Part shown: piece after piece, positions 17,927 through 28,452 of the stretch
Position numbering within the stretch: position 1 is the first letter of the stretch
How the letters are laid out: each line of letters begins with the position of its first letter
From: Bacteroidales bacterium
GTDB taxonomy: Bacteria; Bacteroidota; Bacteroidia; Bacteroidales; Lentimicrobiaceae
Assembly: GCA_016709025.1 (NCBI GenBank)
Contig: JADJEQ010000016.1
Span: 186,001-250,000, forward strand
Direction: 5' to 3'
DNA: 64,000 nucleotides
The notes under the pieces: model-generated
Databases searched by the model: none
Told to the model about the DNA's origin: nothing
What the model saw: only the letters and a program-made list of their open reading frames with translations
Made by a program: the position numbers and the translations under genes

Positions 17927-18667
17927 ATGAGTAACAGAAAAGCCCTGGAACGGTTTCAGAAAATACGCACCGAAAAGGATATTATATCAGGGATACACAA
18001 TTACTGTGACAGGTGGTGTGAACGGTGTGCATTTACTTCAAGATGCAGTGTTTTTGCCATGGGTGAGGAGGAAGAACGGATCAGAAAACAAAGTAACGAG
18101 CCTGAAAAGGACCTTGCTGAATATGTTGGTAATATGTTGCAGGATGCCCTTGGGTTGCTTCAGGATCTGGCTATGGAACACGGTATTGATCTCAATTCAA
18201 TAGAAGATGAGGATTCGGATTTTGTAAAGCCCGGTAAAGAAAACTACCTGGTGCGCAAGGCCGATGAACATGCTACCTGGCTGATGAAGTGGATTGAAAA
18301 AAATAATGGCAGATTGAATGTGATATTGCAAACACTGGAAGAGGAATCCATGAATGAGTATATCATTCTGAATGATGCCATTGAAGTGCTGAAATGGTAC
18401 ATCAATTTTATTGCCGTGAAATTTTCCCGTGCTGTTACTCCTCCTTATGAAGATTCACCAGAAGGTCGATTTGACAGAAATGGTTCTGCAAAAATTGCGA
18501 TTATTGCAGTAACCCGTTCCATTGATGCGTTGATGCTGCTGCTCAGGTTTATTCCTGATGAAGAGGATCATCTTCTTGAGGGACTTGTAAGACTTGAAAG
18601 AATAAAAAACGGGCACTCAAGATTTCCCGAAGCAATGGACTTCAGGCGACCCGGATTCGATGAATAG
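17927..18667 (+). CDS. Protein of unknown function with an N-terminal Cys cluster
   Basis: The 246-residue protein has no signal peptide or membrane span. Near residues 27-40 it carries the spacing CDRWCERCAFTSRC, four Cys within 14 residues, a plausible zinc or iron-sulfur site. The rest is highly acidic and mainly helical, with long amphipathic segments such as LRFIPDEEDHLLEGLVRLER. I do not recognise a domain. It probably acts in the cytoplasm. The gene stands alone between an inverted-repeat element and a CATTCGT array. Confidence 0.6.
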   Translation: MSNRKALERFQKIRTEKDIISGIHNYCDRWCERCAFTSRCSVFAMGEEEERIRKQSNEPEKDLAEYVGNMLQDALGLLQDLAMEHGIDLNSIEDEDSDFVKPGKENYLVRKADEHATWLMKWIEKNNGRLNVILQTLEEESMNEYIILNDAIEVLKWYINFIAVKFSRAVTPPYEDSPEGRFDRNGSAKIAIIAVTRSIDALMLLLRFIPDEEDHLLEGLVRLERIKNGHSRFPEAMDFRRPGFDE

Positions 18668-19020
18668 TGCCGGCAATAATTGTCAATGGTCGAGGGACGA
18701 GAGGACGAGGGACGTTGGCAAACGTAAATCCACATTCTAAGGCGTCCTAAAATTCATCATTCTCATTCTCATTCTGCATTCTGCATTCGTCATTCGTCAT
18801 TCTGCATTCGTCATTCGTCATTCGTCATTCGTCATTCTACCTCATCCGTCTGTTATCCTGAGAATTGTTTACAATTTCAGTCGTGTTTCCGCGTTTCCCT
18901 TTCAGAATCGCTCAATTTGGGTACAAATAACTATCTTTGCAGGGTCAATCCTTTATAGGACTGTCCATATTTATTCCCGCTGCGGTTTTGTATCTTTTTC
19001 CAATTACTAATTCTCGATTC
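18668..19020. repeat. Intergenic region with a CATTCGT tandem array
   Basis: From about 18752 to 18840 the 7-bp unit CATTCGT and its variant CATTCTG repeat about twelve times. The remaining 180 bp, AT-rich, must hold the promoter of the barrel gene starting at 19021. No gene is supported here. Confidence 0.75.
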
Positions 19021-19706
19021 ATGAAACGAACCATCCTGATTTTCATCCTTGCTATTGCTGTTACTTCAACTTTGTTTGCCCAGAAACAGGTTAATGCACC
19101 ATTCCTGAAGAAATTTACAACCGGTGTAGATGTCTTTACCGACTTTGTTATGAATGCGCCTGTTGGAATAGATTTCCGGGCAATCAACCAGGGAGTGAAT
19201 GTTTATGGTTTATATACCTTCCCCGTTGAAGAGAGTAACTTTGCATTTGCAATTGGCGTTGGCCTGGGAATGCACAACTTTTTCAGTAACGGAATCTTGA
19301 ACGATTCAACGAATATGTCATATTTTACCCGTATCCGGCTAAGGCTGAAAATGGTGAAAAAATTAATTATGATAAAAATAAGATCAGCCTTACTTATCTT
19401 GATTTTCCGCTTGAATTGAGGTATAAGAGTCCGGAAGGTTTCAGGTTTGCGATCGGAGCGAGGGTTGGAGTTAAAATTAACGCCCATACCAAATTTAAGG
19501 GCGATGACCTGATTGATGGCAATAACATCAAGGTTAAGGATTGCGATTTACCCAACATCGAAACCTGGCGGTTTGGCCCAACATTACAGGTCGGCTATAA
19601 ATGGGTAAGTGTGGTTGGTTTTTATTCTGTAACCAAGGTTTTTGAAAAAGGTTCCGGTCCGGATATATACCCGATTTCACTCGGCCTTTCATTGAGACCT
19701 TTCTGA
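19021..19706 (+). CDS. Outer-membrane beta-barrel protein, PorT-like (one frameshift)
   Basis: The start at 19021 gives a signal peptide (MKRTILIFILAIAVTSTLFA, cleaved before QKQ). An earlier in-frame Met at 18937 precedes it with a non-signal stretch. The frame is broken near 19322-19330 beside a T run. The second half reads YLDFPLELRYKSPEGFRFA, then IGARVGVKINAHTKFKG and a last strand PISLGLSLRPF ending in Phe, as expected for an outer-membrane barrel. The LDFPLELRY stretch is typical of the Bacteroidota outer-membrane barrel family (OMP_b-brl_2). The specific function is unknown. Confidence 0.72.
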
Positions 19707-19707
19707 T

Positions 19708-20320
19708 TCAGAAGAAAGCGACAATCCCCGCCATAACTGTCACACCCACGCCAAAGCCTGTATAAACCTGGGCCGGGCTGTGGGTGTTTAGTTTTAAACG
19801 GGCAAATCCAACCAGTCCCGAAAGAATGATTAAACCCAGTACCAGCATTGTGGAATCAATAACCATCTGGTAATTCAACCCTGCAAAGCCTCCGGTAATC
19901 CCTCCTATTCCTATCGCATGAACGCTGATTTTCCAAAACATGTTAATAATCAGGGTATTATAATCAGTGCCGCGCCACCAATCACAAAAAGGTAATACAT
20001 TCCCGGTAACCCAAGACTGTTCATCATATACCAGGTTGCGAAATAAAACAATCCGGTTACTGCGAAGGGGAAACTCCTCTCACCCCGTTCGGGCATTTGA
20101 TAGCTGCTGATAATACCCCGTTTCTTCATCATCCAGATGAAAATTAACGGAAGAAGCAGCGTGTTGGCTATAACTAACCCCCCGAGAACCAGTTTAATTC
20201 TTTCCGGAAGTAAAAGAACAAAAAAAGGCATCCTGGGTAAAAAATCAATAATAGGGCATACGTTGGCATCAGCATGGGATGAAGTATCCATGAGATGAGG
20301 CTGGCAATTTTTTGTTCCAT
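19708..20320 (-). CDS. PAP2-like integral membrane protein (two frameshifts)
   Basis: Combining three frames gives a continuous multi-span membrane protein. The start MEQKIASLISWILHPMLMP lies at 20320. After a shift in a T run near 20250 the frame continues with RMPFFVLLLPERIKLVL and MKKRGIISSYQMPERGERSFPF (given in part). After a second shift near 19955 it ends with KISVHAIGIGGITGG and LNTHSPAQVYTGFGVG. The last segment resembles the third phosphatase motif region of PAP2 phosphatases (SxxxxGxxxG with a nearby His). The classical RPxx motif is not evident, so enzymatic activity is uncertain. It is convergent with the barrel gene. Confidence 0.6.
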
Positions 20321-20360
20321 TTCTGAGTATAATATTAGTTGTTATGTCAACTTATTAGTC

Positions 20361-20495
20361 AGGTATTTTTAAGAATCACGCAAAGACGCAAAGACGCAAA
20401 GTGTTGATTATCATTTTGTTGAAAATTGCCCATGCAGTGACCCAATACCTTGCTAAACAGCTGTTTAAAAATAGAAGCGGAGTATTGTCAACTAC
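20361..20495. repeat. Dispersed ~140-bp repeat, copy 1 of 2
   Basis: The sequence shares TTTTTAAGAATCACG, then ACGCAAAGTGTTGATTATCA, GAAAATT and GGAGTATTGT, in the same order, with 59613-59750. An internal GACGCAAA unit is reiterated. It is non-coding and lies upstream of the PAP2-like gene. Confidence 0.65.
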
Positions 20496-20665
20496 AAATT
20501 GATGTATTGAATAAAATGACGTTCCTTCCTTTAATCGTATTTCTACCCTCCTGACCGACATAACTTATTTTAAAATAACTTTAATCTGGTTAGTCGGGCA
20601 GGTTCTTTACTTTACTTCTTTCCTTTTACTTCTTACTTTTACTTTAGACATTTTACTTATTTTAC

Positions 20666-21214
20666 TTACCATGGCAACAACAGGTATGGGTCATCTTCCG
20701 GATCAGGGGTGTGCTGCATAATGGTATCCTGGTCATAGATTTCGAAACCGGCTTTCTGATAAAGCGAAAGGGCTGCCGGATGGTCGAGGTTGCAGGTATG
20801 TAGCCACAACCGGTTAATGGGCCTCTGCCATGCTGCATGAATGCACCATCTTAGAAATGGCATTCCCAGTTTGCGGCCTGTAAAATCACAACTCAGGCCA
20901 AAGTAAACAATTTCTGTATCAAGTTGTTCTGAAATATCAAATTCAACAAAGCCGGCAGGTACTCCATGATAGTAAAGTACCCAGATGTCGGTATTGTCGT
21001 TATCCAATACCTGTTGTAATTCTGAAGCTGGCATCATCAGTCGGTTATACCATTGATAGGGTCTGCCTACAGACGTATAAAGGTAGAGATAGTAGGCGCG
21101 GATTGGCTTTACAGCCTTCATAACCATGCATCCGTCAGGCAATTGCGGGGCTTCACCTTTGCCCGCCGGAACAGTCATCTGCATCCACCAGGTTGTTGCT
21201 GCAATTTCATTCAT
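20666..21214 (-). CDS. GNAT family N-acetyltransferase
   Basis: The 182-residue protein has the GNAT core. Strand IWVLYYHGVPAGFVEFDI precedes YFGLSCDFTGRKLGMPFL, the acetyl-CoA pyrophosphate-binding region (here with GRKLGM in place of Q/RxxGxG/A). The C-terminal strand/helix pair HTCNLDHPAALSLYQKAGF is the strongly conserved family end. GNAT enzymes transfer an acetyl group from acetyl-CoA to an amine. The acceptor is unknown. The start codon overlaps the end of the alkD gene by 8 bp, which suggests translational coupling. Confidence 0.85.
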   Translation of the reverse strand: MNEIAATTWWMQMTVPAGKGEAPQLPDGCMVMKAVKPIRAYYLYLYTSVGRPYQWYNRLMMPASELQQVLDNDNTDIWVLYYHGVPAGFVEFDISEQLDTEIVYFGLSCDFTGRKLGMPFLRWCIHAAWQRPINRLWLHTCNLDHPAALSLYQKAGFEIYDQDTIMQHTPDPEDDPYLLLPW

Positions 21215-21900
21215 TATTTTGCTTTTTAAGAATGACTTTCAGGGCTTCGCGCCGGCTAAGCGGCGATAATTCAGTATTGGCGGTAAATTCAAGTACCGAT
21301 GACGGATTGTTTTTTGAATATTCACGTAAAGCCCAGCCAATGGCTTTGCGGATAAAAAATTCTTTGGAACTATTCAGCTCTTTAATATACCTGTATAGTA
21401 AATCCTGGTCGGTATTCCTTTTGTATTTCAACTGGAAAAGTAAAACAGTCCGCTGCAGCCACAAATTGCCTGACTGCATAAAAATGTGAAGTGACTTCGC
21501 CGGTCATATGCCTGTATCTGAACAGCCAGGGGCCGACAAGGTTTGAGGCAATGTAATCAACAGTATCCCACCACGATTGATTGGCAATCATCCATTCAAA
21601 CAGATGGATTCTCTCATCATCAGCGAGGTAGACTTTACGTGATGCGATCTCCATAATGGCATAGTGCAGCTCGCGCTGTGGCATTTGCCATATAAGTTTT
21701 ACAGTTTCATCAAGCTGATCGTGAACCGGAATCCCGTTGAGTTTCGTAAATTGACCCGTTATTTGTTTCCTGAGAGGTGATGGAATGCCGAAAAATTCAA
21801 ATTTGTTGAGCATGTATTTGCTCATTCTTCCGGCATTATAGGAATTTTCAAATGGGGCGAAAAAGGCCTGCAGGGCTTCTGCATACTCAGTTGGAGTCAT
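21207..21900 (-). CDS. DNA alkylation repair protein, AlkD family (one frameshift)
   Basis: AlkD enzymes are HEAT-like-repeat glycosylases that release N3- and N7-alkylated purines. The N-terminal part includes YMLNKFEFFGIPSPLRKQ and WQMPQRELHYAIMEIA. The next repeat contains WWDTVDYIASNLVG, with the conserved Trp-Trp-Asp-x-Val-Asp signature including the catalytic Asp. A shift in an A run near 21480 separates this from the end (LLYRYIKELNSSKEFFIRKA, IGWALREYSKNNP, REALKVIL). Both halves are typical, so the gene is probably functional in the organism. It starts 3 bp after the M1 peptidase gene ends and overlaps the acetyltransferase gene. Confidence 0.85.
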
Positions 21901-21903
21901 GTT

Positions 21904-24238
21904 TTAAGGCTTGATTACAATCATTTGACTTTGTGTTGAGCCTTTCAATGTCCGGTAGCTGATCAGATAGTTGCCTGTTGTGTTTCCCGAGCAATTCCAT
22001 TGAAACTGTCGGGTTCCGGCATCCGTATTTTTCGAAAATACCAGTTTGCCTGATGTGTCGTGCACTGTTATTATCCCGCTTCCTGCAAAGTCAGTTTCAA
22101 TAATCAGATTGTCCGTGGCTGGATTTGGATAGACCTTCAGCATGTTTTTCGCCGGATCCATAAGGTTGCTGCCAACATAAACTTCGTCCCATACAGCCAG
22201 TGTGTAGTCCCCCGGTCGAAGATGGGAGACATAAATTGTGCCGATCTGCCATGGGCCGATCCTGGTAAAGGAGACCGGAAGCCAATCGGATGCTGCATCG
22301 GGTCTGTATAGTATAACCAGGCTGTCGGCTGAACTGGTAAGAAGGTTATTGTCGAGGTATGCATTTTTATTGTAAAAAACCTTCCGGTTGCCTCAAACCC
22401 TTCCGGGAAAATACCTTCGATGGTCCAATACCGGTAATCGCTTAAAGTAAGCCCGGGTTGGGGTATATGCAGGCTGTCGGGCGGAACCCAGTTGTGGGTT
22501 GCCCTTACAAAAGCAGAATCGGCGACCTGGGTAGCATCAAGCTTGAAAAAAGTATCAGTGTAATCGTAAAGCCCGGCGGTGTTGATCGTTTTATAGCTGT
22601 CGGTGGTTGCATCCCTGCTCTTTCAAAGAGATCAGTCATAACTATGGCAGGGGCAAAGGGCAGTCTGAAGGTAGCTGAACCATGCGGCCCGGGGAAACTT
22701 ATACGTCTTGTTTCCATTTGCCGGTCATTGTCCATAAAAGTAAGTTCCACGCGGCAATTCTGCGCATAAACTGTAGTCCCCTTCAGGCGCTGTTTAACGA
22801 ACACTTCCACATCAAATTCATCACCGATTGGTACAATCCTGAATGAATCGACAGAAAACTGATTAAATCCGGGTCCAAAGACATGAAAGTCGAAAAATCC
22901 GCTCATGTCGATACCGGAATAAAGGGTCAGGGCATCGCGCAGGTCGTAGGAAGAAGCAGGGCTGTAGGCAAACGTATCCAGATATGCTTTACTCCGCCGA
23001 AAAACAATGAATCGCCCAGATAGCCGCGAAGGGCATGGGTTGTAACACCGCCCTTGTCGTAAACATTGTCGCCATAGGTGTATTCGGAGGGCATGGGCGA
23101 CAGTGGCCGGTAGCCGCCCTCTTTGGTATGGATAAATTGTAACACTTCCCGCAGCAGCGGACGCATATTCTCGCGGGCCGACTCAATTCCGTAGAGATTT
23201 TCACGATACAAAGTCTCGCACCAGCGGGCCCAGCCTTCGTTGAGCCACATATCGGCATCGGAAGCACAGGTGACCTTGTTGCCGAACCACATATGTGAAA
23301 GTTCATGGGCATAAAGCCATTCATCCGAAAGCGTGCCGTTGATGCTGCTGTTCGGATAAAAGATATTTTCTGCATGTTCCATTGCACCCAGTGATGTGCC
23401 GGTTATTCCTATCCGCTGAAATGGGTAAGGCCCGAATGATTCTTCAAAAATACCGGTTACAGCAGGCAGATTGACAAAGCTTCCCCTTGCACGCGTGGTA
23501 TCCGAAGGCCTGACATAATAAGTAACCGGAATTTCACCCTGCTCAGCGTTTACGGTATCGGTAACCAACGCATATGGTCCTGCCGCAACGGAAGCCAGGT
23601 AAGTGGGCAGCGTCCTGTCTGATTTCCAATGGAATATTTTTGTGTTGTCGCTCATCGGCGAAACCGATTGTAACAAGCCGCCGCAAACCGCTGTATTGAC
23701 GTTTTCCACCCGGATGTAGTAATCGTAGAAGGCCCGGTCAACAAAATCATCTACACATGGAAACCAGGTTTTTCCGAGATTGTGGGGGATTGATTCAAAT
23801 CCAACCCCTAAATTGAATGCATAATTTCCGGAAAAGTGAAAACCACCCCAGGCTTCATGAAATGGCTGGCCATGGTAAAAACCCTCAAAAAACCGGTATC
23901 TCCTGCCGATACAGGCTGATCAAGGTTGATCAGCAGTCGCTCACCGGTATGGGTAAATTCAAGAAATTGTCATCTGCTGATTTAACAGAATCCACCTGAA
24001 GTTGTTTAAGCTCAAGCGGAAGCTGCGTAAGATTGTTTAATGGTGTGGTAAACCTGATTCCGGCCATGCCCGAAATGGATTGTTGCGAAAGGTTGGTAAC
24101 AGTGAGGTGCAACTCGTAGTTCACCACATCAGCTGTATCGCTCAGAGCCTTGATATGAATATTTTGTGCGCTCAGATGTAACCCGGCAATCAGACTGAGC
24201 GTCAAAACAACCGATTTAACCGTAATTTTTCCGAACAT
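21904..24238 (-). CDS. M1 family metallopeptidase with type IX secretion sorting domain (several frameshifts)
   Basis: A signal peptide (MFGKITVKSVVLTLSLIAGL, then HLSA before Q) begins the protein at 24238. The mid part has WFPCVDDFVDRAFYD and the exopeptidase-like GAMEHAEN. The zinc site is HELSH (coded near 23293-23307), with the distal Glu in DMWLNEGWARW. The last 85 residues are a Por/T9SS type A sorting domain starting YPNPATDNLIIETD. The protein is therefore exported across the outer membrane and anchored or released. At least four single-base shifts interrupt the frame (near 23930, 23890, 22975, 22560 and between there and 22160). Every expected domain is present in order. Confidence 0.82.
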
Positions 24239-24552
24239 AATGATTCAGTATTTTTTAGAAAGCAGACTTTTAATCAGGCTTTGGTTAAATTTTCGTAAAA
24301 TTAATCCAATTATAAGAATCAAACCCATAAATTTGAACATTAGTTGAAACCTACAGCCCGGAACAAGACGAAAGAAAAAGCCAGGGTGTTCGCTTGCGAA
24401 ACTGAACTGAGCGATACCGAACAATCTAATCCGTGTTAGAAGTTTAAATTTCATATAATCAACAGTTTATAGTTTCTGGCATGGTCTTTATTAAAGGTCA
24501 CTAAATTTCGGACAATCCCCGGAATGCCGCAACAAAGGAAAAACAATCTGAA
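24239..24552. other. Divergent intergenic region, M1 peptidase / TolC
   Basis: The region is AT-rich near both ends and should hold two divergent promoters. A minus-strand frame at 24245-24454 (69 residues, basic and hydrophobic) has no recognisable features, and I do not call it. No hairpin or operator stands out. Confidence 0.4.
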
Positions 24553-25992
24553 ATGAAAAAGCAAATTGCCATTATCGCTGTCTTTATAGCATTTTTCAGT
24601 CTGAACGCCGCTGCCCAGCAGGTGTGGACGCTCGAACAATGCGTTAACCATGCACTCACCAACAACCTTCAGGTTAAGCAGCAGATGCTGTTGGTTGAAA
24701 GTGCCAAAGCAGATTTACTACAATCAAAGCTCGACCTTTTGCCGGGAGCCACTGCCAACGCCACCCATGGATATAATTACGGGAAAACGGTTGACCGCTA
24801 TACCAACCAGTTTGCCACAAGCAGGGTCCAGACGAATAACTTTATATTCAGGCCGGGGTAACCCTGTTTAATGGACTTCAAAAAGCTCAACGGCATTAAG
24901 GAGAATCAGTTAAGCCTTTTGGCAAGTCAACAGGATGCCGACAAAATGATGAACGATATGTCAATTAACATTGCTACCTATTACCTTCAGGTTCTGTTTT
25001 ATAAGGAGCTGGTCAGGATCAGGAGCAATCAGCTTGATATTACCAGTCAACAGGTTGACCGAATGAAGAAACTTGTAAGTGCGGGAACCATGGCTCCGTG
25101 CGATGCCTATACCATTGAAGCTCAATATGCAGTAGAAGAGTCAAGCCTGATTGAAGCCGAGAGCAACCTTGAAATTTCGCTGCTCACCCTCAGCCAGATG
25201 CTTGATTTGCCAACGGCAGCCGGATTTGATATTGAAGTTCCGGCGCTGACAATAGAAGGGGAGCCTTCACTGGTGGCGAATCCCGACCAGATTTTCACCT
25301 ATGCGCAGGAACACATGCCTGAGATAAAGGCTGCTGAATATCGTCTTTTGGTCAGTGAAAAACAGCTTGCCCGGTCCAAAGGGGCTTATTATCCTTCGCT
25401 TAGCTTAAACGGAAGTTGGGGAACCGGGTATTCCGGAGCCAGTCAGATTCCGGATGCAGCTATTGCCGGCGAACCATATCTGATCGGGTATGCCATAAAC
25501 CCTGATGCTACAACCTATTACGATGTGTATGCAAATTCACTGGAATATACCTATAAGACCAAAGCCTGGAATGATCAGATAAACGATAACAATAATCAGT
25601 CTGTCGGCCTTAACCTCACTATTCCCATTCTGAATGGCTGGCAAACCCGGACGATGGTCAGCAAAGCGAAGATTTCACTCGATAATTCGAAACTGGATTA
25701 TGAACTCCAGAAAATGCAGTTGCGTAAGACCATTCAACAGGCATGGGCCGATGCAAGAGGTGCTCTTAAACAATATTATGCTGCCGAAAAAAAGGTGAAT
25801 GCAACCCGTGAATCATTCCGGTATGCAGAACAAAAATTTGAAGTGGGTATTTTAAATTCAGTCGATTACAACAACTCAAAAAAGGACCTGTCTAATGCGG
25901 AGTCAGAACTGTTACAGACAAAATTCGATTATATCTTTAAAACGACCGTTCTCGACTTTTACATGGGCAAACCATTAAGTTTGACGAAGTAA
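24553..25992 (+). CDS. TolC family outer-membrane efflux protein (frameshifted near residue 100)
   Basis: The signal peptide is MKKQIAIIAVFIAFFSLNAA, cleaved before QQ. The opening WTLEQCVNHALTNNLQVKQQ is diagnostic of TolC-like channel proteins. Two tandem helical repeats follow, with the second opening PEIKAAEYRLLVSEKQLARS. Barrel segments include LGLNLTIP-like SVGLNLTIPILNGWQTRT. The frame breaks near 24848, and again in an A run near 24880, where the expected text is close to QAGVTLFNGLQKLNG. TolC forms the outer-membrane exit duct for transporters. A terminator hairpin follows, then an HlyD-type adaptor gene. Confidence 0.88.
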
Positions 25993-26013
25993 CAGTTTAA
26001 AGTATCTATCTTT

Positions 26014-26044
26014 ACCGTTCCGCTCCGGCAGGAACGGTTTTTAT
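26014..26044 (+). terminator. Rho-independent terminator after the TolC gene
   Basis: The stem ACCGTTCC (26014-26021) pairs with GGAACGGT (26031-26038) across a 9-nt loop and is followed by a T-rich run. It begins about 20 bp after the TolC stop, so the adaptor gene probably has reduced or independent transcription. Confidence 0.75.
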
Positions 26045-26106
26045 ATTAAAAGGAATAACTGATTAAGTGGTAGCCGGGATAGGTGAGAGCATCCCGGTAG
26101 CCGGGA

Positions 26107-27488
26107 ATGAGCAACAACAAAGGAAAAGAATCGAAAATGAAAAAACGGAAAAATCTGATCAGGATAGGCATCGCAGCCGTGGTTCTGATTATTATTGCCC
26201 TTGCAGTTGCCCGTAAACAGGGTGTTATCGGCAAGGAAGACCTCACAAAAGTTACGGCAGAAAAGGCAGAACTAAAATCAATCATTGAAACGGTTTCAGC
26301 CAACGGAAAGATACAGCCCGAAGCGGAGGTTAAAATATCGCCCGATGTGAGTGGTGAGGTGATCGATGTTTTTGTGAAAGAGGGTGACGAAGTGAAAGCA
26401 GGTACCCTGCTGGCCCGCATCGACCCCAAGATCTATGCTTCCAATTTCGACAGGATTCAGGCAAGTCTCAACACCCAGAAGGCAAACCTGGCAAATGCCC
26501 GTGCCAGGCTCGCACAGGTGCAGGCCCAGTTTATCAATGCCAAAGCAAGTTTCGAGCGGAACCAGAAACTATGGGATCAGCAAGCCATTTCAGCATCGGA
26601 ATTTGATGCTGCAAAATCGGCTTATGAGGTAGCCAGGGCTGAGGTAACCGCAGCTGAAGAGAATGTAAAAGGGGCCGATTTTTCGGTTAAAAGCGCTGAA
26701 GCTTCGGTTAAGGAAGCCGGTGAAAACCTTTACAAAACGACCATCTATGCCCCTGTTTCAGGAACCATCTCCAAGCTTAACGTTGAGAAGGGTGAACGGG
26801 TTGCCGGTGCTTCGCAATTCTCGGCCGGTACTGAAATCCTCCGCATTGCCAATCTCGCAATTATGGAAGTTATTGTAAGTGTAAATGAAAACGACATTGT
26901 GCGGGTTTCGCTGTACGACACTGCACTGGTTGAGGTTGACTCGTACCTGAACCGGAAATTCAAAGGCGTTGTTACTGAAATAGCCACTTCGGCAAATGTA
27001 AGTGGTATAAGTGCTGACCAGGTGACCAACTTTGATGTAAAAATCAGGATGTTGCCTGAATCATACAGTGACCTCATCCCTGCAGGAACACCCAATGCCT
27101 CACCATTCAGACCAGGTATGTCAGCCACTGTTGACATACAGACAGAAACAGCCATGAATGTGCTGGCAGTTCCGATTCAGGCAGTCACCACCCGCGAAGA
27201 CTCTACAAAGATCGTCAAGAAAGAACAGCCTGAGAAGGATGCTCAGAAGGATGAAAATGCCAAACGCACCGAGCCTCTGCAGGAATATGTATTTCTGGTT
27301 AAGGATGGACAGGCTAAGCTTCAAAAGGTTAAAACAGGGATACAGGACAACAGCCACATTTTTATAACCGCAGGATTAAAAGCCGGCGATGAAGTGATCA
27401 GTGGCCCCTACCGTGCAGTTTCAAAGTCGCTGAAGGATGGGGATAAGATCAAGGTAGTTGAAAAGAGGATTTGTTCTCGAAGAAATGA
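26107..27488 (+). CDS. HlyD/MacA-type periplasmic adaptor (membrane fusion) protein
   Basis: An N-terminal membrane anchor (IRIGIAAVVLIIIALAV) is followed by a biotinyl-lipoyl-like half (KISPDVSGEVIDVFVKEGDE), a long coiled-coil hairpin of about 120 residues, the second lipoyl half (TTIYAPVSGTISKLNVEKGE) and a beta-barrel domain. This is the architecture of adaptors that link an inner-membrane pump to TolC. A second Met at 26137 (MKKRKNLIRI) is an equally good start. One base seems to be missing near 27465. Restoring it gives the tail KDLFSKK and a stop at 27486-27488, clear of tsaB; unshifted, the frame overruns tsaB to 27567. No ABC or RND pump gene follows, which is unusual. Confidence 0.88.
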
Positions 27489-27499
27489 TCTTCTGAACC

Positions 27500-28204
27500 A
27501 TGGCTTTGATTTTAAGCATAGAAACAGCTACTCCTGTTTGCAGCATCTGTCTTTCCGACGGAGATAAAATACTTGGCATCAGAGAAACCAGTGATCACAA
27601 CTCTCATTCAAGGGTTGTGGCGGTTTTTATCGAAGAATTGCTGAGAGAAACCGGAATCAGCAAACACAGCCTCGATGCGGTGGCTGTCAGCAAAGGCCCT
27701 GGTTCTTACACAGGTTTACGCATAGGTGTTTCCACTGCCAAGGGACTTTGTTATGCCCTTGACAAACCCCTTATCAGCATCGGCACCCCTGAAGCCATGG
27801 CACATGGAATGAAACTACACCCACGGGTTGAAAAATCAGGGCTACCGGTAATTTATGTGCCGATGATCGATGCACGGCGCATGGAAGTTTTTACGGCCCT
27901 GTTTGATGAAAACCTCAGACTACTGAAAGAAACCTCGGCCGATATTATTGATTCGGACTCCTTTGGCGAATTTCTGCAGGGAAATCACCTGATAATTGCC
28001 GGAGATGGCGCGGAGAAATGCAGGAACCTGCTTACGCACCCCAACATAACCTTCCTGGAGAATTTTGCGGTTTCGGCACGTTATATGACCGGGCCTGTGA
28101 ACAGGCTGTTCGAATCCGGAATCTTTGAGGATACTGCCTATTTTGAACCTTTCTATCTGAAGGATTTTATTGCAGGCAAGCCGAGGGTAAAGGGATTATT
28201 TTAA
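27500..28204 (+). CDS. tsaB: tRNA threonylcarbamoyladenosine biosynthesis protein TsaB
   Basis: The 234-residue protein has the ASKHA ATPase-like fold. It opens with MALILSIETATPVCSICL, and the signature SKGPGSYTGLRIGVSTAKGL lies near residues 64-83. TsaB is the scaffold partner of TsaD and TsaE in forming t6A37 on tRNAs that read ANN codons, in the cytoplasm. The start lies 11 bp after the repaired stop of the adaptor gene. The frame is intact, and it is the first fully intact gene after a run of frameshifted ones. Confidence 0.93.
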   Translation: MALILSIETATPVCSICLSDGDKILGIRETSDHNSHSRVVAVFIEELLRETGISKHSLDAVAVSKGPGSYTGLRIGVSTAKGLCYALDKPLISIGTPEAMAHGMKLHPRVEKSGLPVIYVPMIDARRMEVFTALFDENLRLLKETSADIIDSDSFGEFLQGNHLIIAGDGAEKCRNLLTHPNITFLENFAVSARYMTGPVNRLFESGIFEDTAYFEPFYLKDFIAGKPRVKGLF

Positions 28205-28452
28205 GTACAAAGTTTAAAGACTAAAGTAAAAACCTGCCCGCCGCTCTACCCGCCGCAGGAGGGCAGGCGGGGTAAAATTCGATTTTAATATTCAGCCTGA
28301 GAAATTACGCGGCTCAAGCTCAAAGTCCTGGTTTCCTCAAAAAACTACCCTTAGCGTCTTCGCTAAGGGATTCTCAGACATCTCAGGCTTCTACAAACTC
28401 AAAGTAAAAAGCTTGCCCGATTTACCCGGCAAATGTAATTTCTGGTGTACAA
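28205..28452. other. Intergenic region with GC-rich inverted repeats
   Basis: Two hairpins are visible. CCTGCCCGCC and GGGCAGGCGGGG pair around 28232-28272, and CCCTTAGCG and CGCTAAGGG pair around 28349-28370. Outer blocks CCTGAGAAAT and CTCAGACATCTCAGG flank the second. The region separates the convergent tsaB and menE genes, so the hairpins may act as terminators. Confidence 0.5.

Noticed and set aside
18752..18840. CATTCGT array considered as a CRISPR-like structure
   Set aside because: Units are contiguous 7-mers without spacers, and no cas gene is present. None of the window's arrays has CRISPR geometry.
24245..24454. 69-residue minus-strand frame between the M1 peptidase and TolC genes
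   Set aside because: It occupies the expected divergent promoter region, lacks a signal or motif, and its composition is that of AT-rich non-coding DNA.
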